A DNA stretch of 64,000 bases from Stagonosporopsis chrysanthemi (Eukaryota; Ascomycota; Dothideomycetes; Pleosporales; Didymellaceae). Made by a program: the position numbers and the translations under genes. Below are positions 1 through 8,869 of this stretch, piece after piece (position 1 is the stretch's first letter; each line of letters begins with the position of its first letter). The stretch covers positions 124,001 to 188,000 of the forward strand of contig JAFISE010000050.1 in NCBI GenBank assembly GCA_022560025.1. The letters run 5' to 3'. A model generated the notes under the pieces. It did no database searches, had not been told where the DNA came from, and saw only the letters and a list, made by a program, of their open reading frames with translations.

Positions 1-1387
1 CTTTGCTGGATGGTATGTGCAGATTCCCCCAGCATCTACTTAGACTGCATTGCTAAGAACTGCCAAGGTGGAACTTCTTTGGCTGGCTCTTTGGCACGGC
101 GTCGATGACTTCCATCCTGGCCAACCAGGTCATCAGCATGTACGGCCTGTTCCACCCCGACTACGCCTATGAGCGCTGGCACGTCTTCATTGTGTATCTC
201 ATCTACACGTGGATCTCTGCCCTGATCGTCATGTATGCCAACCGCGCCTTGCCAACGTTGACCAACGTGGGCCTCTTTCTGATACTCGCGGGCTGCTTCA
301 TCACCATCATGGTGTGCGCCATCATGCCGTCCAAGACCGGGAAGGGCTACGCGAGTCACTCCTTCGTGTGGAAGGAGTGGCAGAACCAGACGGGCTGGAC
401 CAGCGACGGCTTCGTGTTCTGCGCGGGCATGCTGAACGGCGCGTACGCTGTCGGTACACCGTAAGCATGGACATTCCCCCCCCCCCAACACACACACACA
501 CTGCAGCAAGTGCTAACATACACAGCGACTGCGTCTCGCATCTTGCCGAAGAAGTGCCCAAGCCACGCGTCAACATCCCCAAAGCCATCCTCGCGCAGTA
601 CGTTGTCGGGTTCCTGACAGCCTTCTTCTACGTCATCACCATTTTCTACAGCGTCAACGACCTCGACGCGCTGTTCGGCAACCCGTGGCCGTTCCCGCTC
701 GCGGAGCTGTACCGGCAGTCGACCGACTCCTTCGCCGGCTCGCTCGGGCTGCTCATCGTCATCCACCTGCCGACCTTCTGCACCAACGTGGGCACCTACA
801 TCACGTCCGGGCGCATGCTGTGGACGCTGGGGCGCGATGCCGCCACGCCCTTCAGCGGCTGGATCGGGCGCGTGCACGCCGCGCAGCAGAACCCGCTGAA
901 CGCGACGCTCGCGTGCGCCGTGGCCAACTCGGTGCTCGGCGCCATCTACGTCGGCAACAGCACCGCGTTCGCTGCGTTCGTCGGCTCCTTCATCGTCATG
1001 AGCAGCTGCTCGTACCTGGCCTTCATCCTTCCCAACATTGTGTCGCGCCGCGCGCACGTCATGCGCGGGCCTTTCACCATGCCCGCGTACGTCTTCTACC
1101 CCGTCGCCGTGGTGGCGTGCGGCTACATGAGCGTCTGGATCGTCATCTACTGCTTCCCGTACGCGGTGCCGTTTGACGCGACGACGATGAACTACTCGTG
1201 TGTGATTGTCGGCGGGTTGACCATTTTTCAGGGCGTGTGGTACGTGGTCATCCGCAGGAGGGGGTACGAGGGGCCGCGGGTTATGGTTGAGGAGGTGGAG
1301 CGGCGGTTGATGGGGGGTGAGGCGGTGATTGCTGGGAATGGGAGTATTGTCAGTGTCGAGGGGAGGGCGTTGAAGGAGGTGCTGTAG
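1..1387 (+). CDS. APC-family amine/amino-acid permease (choline/GABA permease-like), 5'-truncated by window
   Basis: This is the C-terminal part of a plasma-membrane amine or amino-acid permease; the start lies left of the window. Exons are <1-12, 68-460 and 526-1387. Intron 1 (13-67) runs from GTATGT to an unusual AAG acceptor and joins the frame as AGWWNFFGWLFGTASMTS. Intron 2 (461-525) starts GTAAGC, has branch site TGCTAAC and contains a C-run and a CA microsatellite. After it comes HLAEEVPKPRVNIPKAI, the conserved segment of the fungal choline/GABA permease group (family knowledge). Hydrophobic helices continue to about position 1240, followed by a short polar cytoplasmic tail. The substrate (choline, GABA, polyamine or amino acid) cannot be told from sequence alone. 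An unspliced frame reading open from 209 is wrong before 526. Confidence 0.88.
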
Positions 1388-3226
1388 CAGGGGGGTGTGG
1401 GTCTAGAGAAGGGAGTATGTTGCGCTGGAAACCATGGACGGTGGAAGGTGGAAATGCCGTAGCACGAGTGTTGAATGGGAAAACTTGTGCTGTCTTCTGG
1501 CTGCTGGATCGATCCTCTTTGCATGCGATGGTGCTTGTTTGCCGATGAGATGCCATTTCGTCAGACCACTACTCGTACCTTTTGAACGCATCATGCCACC
1601 TTTTTACTGTCGGCTAGATAACATCACGTGCCTCATGGGTGTCGACGGAGGTTTGACGTGGTTTCAACATCACGTGGCGCTATGGGGCAGCTTCCGCGGT
1701 GGCAGCGGCGAGTCGTGGGCGAGCGGACGGGAAGGAGCGGATGTTTCATTGCAGCGCGCATTGTCGTTCTTACAGACGCTTACCGTGGTGTCGCATGAGC
1801 CTACAGTGTTGACGTGTGAGAGTGCGTAGATAGGGGTGGAGACGAGTTTCGTCCGTGGCAGGCCCGATATAAAGAGCTTTTCTAATCAGCTCCTACAGCT
1901 TCATGATATCGGCACAGCCGATACCGAGAAAGTATTGACTTGGCATGCATTGTCTGGTGGGGAGATGGGTTTGTGGTGTCCTTGCTTAGGCTTACCCAGT
2001 GAATGCTTGGGGGTGAACCGGTTCTCATATGGATGGCGTACCGTCTTGGATGTGCAATGGATGTGCAATTACAAGAAAAGGGAGCATTCATTGCTGTTGC
2101 AAAGTCGCAAGGTCTTTGTTGATGGTTCCAAGCGCCTTGGTCATGTTACCATGCTAGCGTTTTGCTTTTGCAAGTGTGCTGATAAAAAATGGTGATAGGT
2201 ATCCGGTGACTCCGGTGGAGATGAAGACGGGCAGTCGCTCGCTGCATTATTGTAGTCGCCAAGATGCGGGGAGTTCAGCTGCTCGGACAGAGCGACGATG
2301 GTAGGTAGTTGGTACAGAAGACGATGGATTCGCTCAGCTGAGCGCCATGATCGACAGGCACGGCGGAGGTGACGTGTGGCGCTCCCGTCTTCTAGAAGAC
2401 TTGGCTCGCAGGATTCGTGATTGGGGTGCAGCGGAATTGGTCCTTTGCTAACTGGCCGTTGGGTTCGCGTGGGGAGAGTGCTTTGAATTTGATGGCGGTG
2501 CGTTAGTGGTCAAGGCTGATGGTGGGTTGCTCGTGTGACACAGAGGAGACTGGTCCAGTGGACGGTTGAGATGGTGGGGGAAGACTCGGGAGAATTCGAC
2601 ACGTCGCTGCAGGCGTGGCGCGAAGAGCACACGCCGTCTGGCTGACGACGGATGCAGAAGTGTGTTTGGTGGAGGCCCTAGAGAAGGTCTCGCACGCGAG
2701 GGGCAGGGCGGCGTGGGCCTATCACAGGATGCAACGCTGGAAGCATCGAGGTGCACAGGTGTGGGGCGCGAGCGAGCCGATACGCCAGCGTGCAAAACAG
2801 GATGCCTGGGCGTCTGGGACAGAGCGAGTGGATCGCAATGTCGGGAAGCGGATTGCAAACAGGAGGAGCCGAAATGAGGGAGCGGCTCGCATATCACACA
2901 GTCGGCAGAGGCAAGCCAAGACGCGGACAGGAGGGTGCAAAAAGCAATGGCGGGCGCTGGAGGAGATTGGGTGCGTGAATCGAGAAAGGGGATGCGAGTC
3001 TTAACAGGGCTGCTATCCAATGCAGCGGAGGCGACGACAGGCCGGGGGCCGGGGGGACGGGTATGCGTGGCCAGAGGGTCGGGTGCACCGGGGCGGGCGT
3101 GGCAGGGTGCAGTTGGGTTGGGGAGGCACGGAGGGTGTCAGGAGTCGAGGGGGGCGCAGAGACGGCTGAGTCGTGCGGGCGGGCTGGGATGGCTAGATGG
3201 CAATGGTCAGGCGTGGAGGGGCTCTA

Positions 3227-3309
3227 GACGGAGGTGGCCACACGGAGGTGGCCAGACGGAGGTGGCCAGACAGAGGCCGCCAGACAGAGGCCGCCAGAAG
3301 AGGCCGCCA
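3227..3309. repeat. 14-bp minisatellite, about six copies
   Basis: Six head-to-tail units: three of type GACGGAGGTGGCCA (3227-3240, 3241-3254, 3255-3268) and three diverged to GACAGAGGCCGCCA type (3269-3282, 3283-3296, 3297-3309, the last one base short). The two subtypes are grouped, as expected from local slippage after divergence. Confidence 0.9.
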
Positions 3310-3537
3310 CCGTAGACGTGAGGGGCGGGAATAACAGCCTGCAGAGGCGACTGGCGCAGCGACTCGCGGGGCTAGCAGCAATGGCGCCGTGGCTGCAAGC
3401 GGATGGATGGAATGTCGACGACGCCGGACGGGCACTGGCGGCATGTCGGCCGATGCAGCAGGCCAGCAGCAGGCCGGCAGCGGTGCAGCAGGGGCTCACC
3501 AGATCTGCAGCGGCCTGCCATTTGCGACGTCAGCGCA

Positions 3538-3618
3538 GGCCGGCCGCTTAGATGTGCCCTCGCAGGCTGGCCGCTTGCATGTGCCCTCGCAGGCTGGCCG
3601 CTTGGATATGCCCTCGCC
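3538..3618. repeat. 27-bp tandem repeat, three copies
   Basis: Three units at 3538-3564, 3565-3591 and 3592-3618 differ at only a few positions. The unit length is a multiple of three, so a nine-residue repeat (QAGRLDVPS-like) appears in one plus-strand frame, but I see no supported gene there. Confidence 0.9.
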
Positions 3619-4008
3619 GCCCGCGCAGCCCTCGCTCGCAGGCCGCGCCGCCGTGGCCACTCGGTCGCCGGACGGTGGCGGGCACAGTGCCACAGCCTTG
3701 CAGGCTTGCTGGACCGTCAACGCATCCAGGGTCGATGCAACGCTGGAGCACAGCGGCGCGCAGGCCCCGCTGTTTCAAGCGGGCCCGTCTGCGCTGGCGG
3801 GCCAATTGCTGGCGCCGCCACCGCACGCCCGTTATGGCCGTTGAGCGACCAGACGAGTGGGAGTGGCAGTGACCTCGCCTTATTACCACGCCCGCCCGCA
3901 CGCCGCGGCAGGGCACGCTGATCCCTCGACGATCGAAACACGGCGTGCTGTGTGCTGTGTACTGTGTACTCGTCACTCCTTTGTATGTACTGCACACCCG
4001 CCGCAGCC

Positions 4009-4255
4009 ATGGCAGCCCTCTTCCGCGACTTCTCCTTCGATGCGCCCTCGCCGTCGCAGGCCGACCACGAGGCCGAGCGTGCCTCGATGAACTGCTCTCC
4101 CACCTCGATGCCCTCCACGCCCGTCCGCAGCTACCGCCCGTTGACGCCGCCGCCCTGCACAATGGGCGACCTGGCTCAGCTCCTGGGCGGCCAAAACCTC
4201 TTCATCAGCACCTCGCGCTCCCACCACATCCCTGCCGGGCCCCCAACACCGCCCA

Positions 4256-4294
<39 letters not shown>

Positions 4295-4725
4295 CCACCG
4301 CCTTCCCCACCGACCAGCCCGACCCCCAGCCCGCCCGCCCCACCTACTGTCGCGCCTCCGCTTCCATCATGCGCATGCAGCGCCTGGAGAACACCCGCCT
4401 GCAGTGCTGCTCGTCCCAGGCCCGCGACATCTCCAGGCTGGTCCGCATGATCCAGGACGGCGAGCAGTGCACCGTCGGCGAATCATCCCCATCGCAGCCA
4501 GCTCCTGCTCCAGCCTCAGCCCCTGCCGCCACAAGTCCTGCAGACGACGAGGCCATTGACATGGATTACGACTGCTCGCTGCCCACGTCAGAGCCGCTGT
4601 TCTCGCGCCCGCTCTATCGCGCCACAGATCGCCACAACGACAGTGCCCGTGTCAGCAAGACCGTCCGCATGCGTAAGCGGTCGAGTCTGGCCAAGCAGCC
4701 CAAGGAGCGGAGGAAGACGAGATAG
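4009..4725 (+). CDS. Low-complexity hypothetical protein, 238 aa
   Basis: This single-exon frame most likely starts at the ATG at 4009, in context GCAGCCATGG; an in-frame ATG at 3952 would add 19 unremarkable residues. The protein starts MAALFRDFSFDAPSP, then has proline/serine-rich stretches, an acidic run of Asp/Gly codons (about residues 84-95) encoded by GAC repeats, and a more ordered segment (about 118-150) with evenly spaced Arg, Leu and Met. The C terminus is strongly basic (KRSSLAKQPKERRKTR), a plausible nuclear or nucleic-acid binding tail. There is no signal peptide, membrane segment or known catalytic motif. Codon composition matches the flanking genes. I do not recognise the family and assign no function. 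Confidence 0.65.
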
Positions 4726-5156
4726 TCCCACGTTCTTGTCTGCCTTGTCTGCCCGTTTTTGATTTTTGATGCATTGCGACGGCGTTCGGGCTACTTGCTG
4801 TACTTTCTGCCGTGCTGGCCGCAGTCGATGCACAGCCGCACAGCACGCAGCAGTGCTTGGAAACTCGGACATTGGTGCTCCCTACGGGTTGAGCCTGGCG
4901 TTTTACTCTGTATGCGGCCCTGAAAGCGGCCACCTCGTATTTTACATTTGTCTTGAATCAAGCATTTGCGCCACAATTCATCTCCATCCATTATGCATCG
5001 ACGTTTGCCCCGTGACCCAACGCGCTGGTTCGCATGTGATGCACAACCCCGGGATCGTGATCCTCTTCGGCAACGCGGGCAACGCCGACCCACTTGCCGG
5101 CTTTGGTGGCATAGCAGCGCAAACCTCAGCGCCCTCGCTGACTCTGCACCACCGCC
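4726..5156. other. Intergenic, promoter side of the RRM gene
   Basis: 431 bases between two same-strand genes. An open frame runs through part of it but is simply the downstream exon frame extended upstream. No distinct motif seen. Confidence 0.5.
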
Positions 5157-5986
5157 ATGTCCGTCCGTCGCGCCGCAGCACACCTGCCCTCGCGCTCCGT
5201 CCACCTGCGCATCGTCCCGCGCCCAGCCAACCTGTCCGAGAGCCGCGAGATCTTCCGCGTGCTGCAGCGCTTCGGCGACATCCACACCTACAAGCACCTG
5301 CGCGCACGTCTCCCCCCCCCGCTGCCGCGCGCCCGTCGCTGCTAACACGGCAGTCTCAGTACGAATACCACAACCCGGCTGACAACGTCGCCCTCGCCAT
5401 CTACCGCTCCCCCGAAGCCGCACAGAGAGCCCTCAATGCCTCGCCCCTGCGCTTCTCGCTCGAGCGCGAAGCCTACGCCGAGCCCACCGCCTACGACAAC
5501 GACCCCGAAGCCGACCCGTCCAACCTCCCCCCCGCCACTTCTGCGCCCGACATGTCCGACATGACACGCCCCAGCTCGCTGCTGCAACGCGCCGCCGCGC
5601 CCCCGCCTGTCGTCCCACCGCCGCAACCCACCCCCACCCCCACACCGCTGCCCTTCTCCGCCCCCGCACCCAAGCCCACGACTCCGAAATGGTTCCAAGT
5701 CACCATCGACCGCTCACGCGCCGTGCACCAGGACTTTGTCGAGCGCCAGCCGCTGTGGAAGCAGTTCACGCCCATGAAGACCATGGCCCAGGAGGATCTG
5801 GCCAAGCTGGTCCCGCATCTGGGGCTGAGCGATGTCAGCAAACGCCCGCCGAATGCGCACAGGACCCCGACCAAGGTCTTGAGGAGCATGAGCAACTATG
5901 TCGAGCTGGGCATGCCGAGCTTGAGCGCCATGTGGGCCGAGAGAGGGGGGAAAGGCGTGGAGCAGGATGGAGCTGGCAGCCCGTGA
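5157..5986 (+). CDS. RNA-recognition-motif (RRM) protein with apparent GC-AG intron
   Basis: Exons are 5157-5303 and 5360-5986, giving 257 aa. An RRM-like fold spans about residues 17-85: a first strand (HLRIVP), the helix around SREIFRVLQRFGDI, then after the intron the strand region VALAIYRSPEAAQRALN. Neither frame alone holds this domain, so splicing is needed. The only donor that keeps the frame is GCACGT at 5304, preceded by KHLR; branch site TGCTAAC and acceptor CTCAG at 5359 are canonical. An alternative acceptor at 5353 would add two residues. After a proline-rich linker comes a conserved-looking C-terminal block (PKWFQVTIDRSRAVHQDF). It probably binds RNA; the target is unknown. A one-base sequence error hiding a GT donor is the alternative to the GC donor. 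Confidence 0.72.
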
Positions 5987-6547
5987 TGGGGGTATTGTTG
6001 CTTTTTGGCGACGAGTGCCATTTTCCAGAACTTGCTCAGGTATCCGCCTAAGAAGGTGCGCCTGCAGCGGAGGGGCCACGGCGCTGAGACAAGAGAAAGA
6101 ACGCGTTGACTAACGGACTTCAACGTTCAAGGCTGGCTGGGAGCATCCAACAGTATGCCCATAGCCTGGTCTGCAGAGCAGACTCGAAGCGCTGCGTCTT
6201 GTTAGAGACGAACGCATAATTCTTCAGCCGACCGGCGGACAGACGGATGGTTGCAAGATTAGAGGAAACCCTTGATGGATTTCAAGATGCAGCATCAAGA
6301 AAAGCCACAGCAGAAGCCCCAAGACTCGATTGCAATATCGTCGTCACATGGCTACAATGTAGGATATAGTGGGGAAACTCGCTGCAACCCAGTTCCACGC
6401 ACAGTCCTTCTGGGAATCAAGTGGTCGAGACGCACGAGTAAATGCACTAGGCGGACATTGATGAACATCATTAAATAATCTATTGGGTATCTCGCACACG
6501 ACCAAACTAAATATTCATAAACATGAAGCCGAGCTCCAGCAACACAC
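5987..6547. other. Convergent intergenic region
   Basis: 561 bases between the 3' ends of the RRM gene (+) and the UNC93-like gene (-). Both 3' UTRs must lie here. No gene, repeat or RNA recognised. Confidence 0.55.
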
Positions 6548-7912
6548 TCAGGCATTGCCGGAAAGCTTGTTGTCCACCTGCTCCTCCGTGACAACCGTCT
6601 CATGGCTGCCCTCCAGCTCCGACAGCACAATCCACGTCGGCACGATGCAGAGCATCGTAAACCCAAAGTTGATCCCAATCGACACAAAGTGATTCGCATT
6701 GCCCTCGCTCTGCATGGCCCACGCAACCGTCTGGCCCAGCGCCTCGACACCGCGCAGAATGCCCGTGTGGTGCGACAGATTCGACAGATCCGTCGCGTAC
6801 TGGCCGACCAGCCAGTACAGGAACTGCTGGAACGCCTGCCCGCCAAACTGCCAGAAGAAGACGAGCGCGTACGCGCTGCCGAAGCCGCCCGTGAACCAGT
6901 CGAACACGGGCGCCGTCGCCGCGCTGTAAAACCGCTTCTGCAGCACCGTCGCCCAGATCCACGTCCCGACCAGGATCGTCACAATGGCAATGAAGGCCAC
7001 GCGCGCCCGCGTCTTGATGTGCACGCGCTGGTTGTCGAGCAGCGACGCAATGATGAAGGAGCTGAAGATGCCCGCGAAGTTGGTGAAGAAGGAGCTGAAG
7101 GCGCGCGAGCGCACCGTAAAGTACGTCGTGAGCCACGTGCTCATGAAGCCGTTGTAGAAGTAGCTGATGAAGAAGGCGGGGAGGAGCAGCAAGATGCGCC
7201 GGCTGATGAAGAGCTTGCCCACGGCTTGGAATTCTTTGCCCCACGTCGCCGCGCGCTCCGTCACGATCATGGTGCCGTCTTTGCGCCACACTTTGTGCGC
7301 CGGCGAGAGGCACAGCGCGATCGGCAGCCCCAGGCACATGATTACGATGAAGACAATGTAGGTCGCCGATGACACGGAGCCGGTGGTCTTGCGCTGGGCG
7401 TTCAAACCCAGGTTGATGGCGCCTCCGACGATGGGACCAGCGGCTTTGGCGGACTGCCAGATGGCAAGGTAAAACGCGCGGTCGCCAGGCGAGGGGTATC
7501 CGATGATGATGGCTGCTTCCGCGGCCCAGAAGAAACCCGCGCTGATGCCGCACAGCGCGCTGCCGAAGAGCATGAACCAGGTGTTGGCGCTGATGTTGTT
7601 GGTGTACAGCCCAGCGCCGTACAGAGGATACCCAATGGCACCCAGCGCGAGTCCGTAGTTGAGGCCAATGCGGTTGTTGATAGCGCCTGCAAGCACGCAC
7701 ACAACAGCAAAGAGCCCGTACACGAGAGCGTTGGCGGCGGAAACCGCATACGGCTCAGCAGCACCGCCGGCACCCAGTCCACCGAGAGCATCCCACATGC
7801 CCGGTGCGGTGAAGGAGACGCCGCATGCTACGACGATCTGAAAAGGGACGGAGCGGAAGAATGACTTGTTTTTGCGGATAGACGCAGCATCTGATGCAAC
7901 GGAGGAGGACAT
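6548..7912 (-). CDS. UNC93-like (DUF895) multispanning membrane protein, 454 aa
   Basis: This intronless gene runs from ATG at 7912 to the stop at 6548. The protein has a short polar N terminus, then about eleven to twelve hydrophobic helices in an MFS-like layout. Features include an early glycine-rich helix pair (MWDALGGLGAGG), the segment LFGSALCGISAGFFWAAEAA, a central polar loop (about residues 205-230) and a C-terminal acidic tail. Length and pattern fit fungal UNC93-like proteins of the DUF895 branch, which are membrane proteins of uncertain transport role. No substrate can be inferred. The gene is divergent from urease with a shared 957-bp upstream region. Family assignment is by pattern recognition; a general MFS transporter is the alternative. 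Confidence 0.85.
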   Translation of the reverse strand: MSSSVASDAASIRKNKSFFRSVPFQIVVACGVSFTAPGMWDALGGLGAGGAAEPYAVSAANALVYGLFAVVCVLAGAINNRIGLNYGLALGAIGYPLYGAGLYTNNISANTWFMLFGSALCGISAGFFWAAEAAIIIGYPSPGDRAFYLAIWQSAKAAGPIVGGAINLGLNAQRKTTGSVSSATYIVFIVIMCLGLPIALCLSPAHKVWRKDGTMIVTERAATWGKEFQAVGKLFISRRILLLLPAFFISYFYNGFMSTWLTTYFTVRSRAFSSFFTNFAGIFSSFIIASLLDNQRVHIKTRARVAFIAIVTILVGTWIWATVLQKRFYSAATAPVFDWFTGGFGSAYALVFFWQFGGQAFQQFLYWLVGQYATDLSNLSHHTGILRGVEALGQTVAWAMQSEGNANHFVSIGINFGFTMLCIVPTWIVLSELEGSHETVVTEEQVDNKLSGNA

Positions 7913-8869
7913 GGCTGGCGACGATCCACGGAAGCTTATCCGTACCGAACGAAAACTTGAAGTAGGACGATGGATACTGACCTCCTCACCATGCAGGACT
8001 TACACTGAATTTATCTACTTGGCGCATAGTTGCTCACTGAAAAATCTTCGAGTATGGTTGAGGCGAGCACATATCGAATACCTGTGGGTCGAGCACGACA
8101 TCGGGAGCTAATGACTCGTGTGCGTCGAAACCCTTGTTTCCCGTGCTCTTGGAACAAAGATTTTGCCTCGACTTTGCCATGCTACACTCGCTTTGGGCAT
8201 GCTGAGCTTGGAACGGTAGCATCCTGAGGCTCAAGCCGGGCCCGGCCGAAGGTAAGCGTAGTTCGCGTGGTGAGAGGCGAGCCGCGTCTCTGATTCTGGC
8301 GTCGTGGAAGCACGCGTTCGTCGACACGAGGCTCCGCAGCGTGGAGCTCCACGTTTCCGCGACCCCATCAAGCGTACCCACAGCCTGGCCCTGCTACCAG
8401 GACCGGGTCATCTTTGGCCGTACCGCTGGAGTTTCTATGTGTCGTGCGCAGAGGTGCTGGGACGGCTAAGAGGCGGCTCCCGGGTGCGGCGAGGTTCACG
8501 CCTGCATGGCGTGCGATTGACTGCGAATTCGTAGTGCACACGGTGCAGGCAAGGGCGCCACGAGTGTATCGGTGCAGTTCCAGGAGCGTCATAGAGAGTG
8601 AGCACCCGACCACATCCCAGGACTGGCGCGGCTGTGGTTTTGTAGTTTTTCAAAATGAAGATGACGAAGAAGCTGTAGTCAGCGTGTCTTATCGGCGGTC
8701 GTCTTTATCGGCGAATAGTATCACGCAGCACGCCGGACGAGGAGCTCTGGCTCGCTTTGGGATGGTCTGACCGTTGAGCTGTCTGAGGCCCCGCGCTGGC
8801 TGCTTGAACATCACCTGTCGCAGTGCTCTGGTCGCAGCGCCCTCGTCGTCGCAGATACACATACACATA
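7913..8869. other. Divergent upstream region between UNC93-like and urease genes
   Basis: 957 bases shared as promoter space by the two divergent genes. Short frames on both strands (for example 8034-8381 and 8414-8770) have no domain or splice support and are treated as chance. A pair of GATA-type motifs lies near the urease side. Confidence 0.5.
8689..8710 (-). promoter_or_regulatory. Paired GATA-factor motifs upstream of urease
   Basis: TTATCG occurs at 8689-8694 and 8705-8710. Its reverse complement CGATAA fits the HGATAR sequence bound by AreA/NIT2-type nitrogen regulators. The pair lies 160-181 bp upstream of the urease ATG. The motif is short, so chance is possible; the pairing and the nitrogen-scavenging role of urease make it worth noting. 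Confidence 0.35.

Larger units (their letters stand above)
1388..4008. other. GC-rich gene-free interval
   Basis: No convincing gene is visible in these 2.6 kb. Several 60-200 codon frames overlap on both strands at 2450-3920, but they are proline/arginine/alanine-rich, lack recognisable domains and splice signals, and mostly reflect high GC. The interval contains two short tandem repeats (described separately). It probably holds the 3' flank of the permease gene and the promoter of the gene at 4009. Confidence 0.6.

Noticed and set aside
209..525. Start of the permease at the ATG at 209
   Set aside because: That frame before 526 runs through an exon in the wrong frame and an intron; the correct frame enters from 68.
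1434..1829. 131-codon plus-strand frame
   Set aside because: Unremarkable composition, no domain, immediately downstream of the permease; likely 3' flank.
2448..3921. Overlapping frames on both strands
   Set aside because: High GC removes stops in several frames at once; no frame has domain, start context or splice support.
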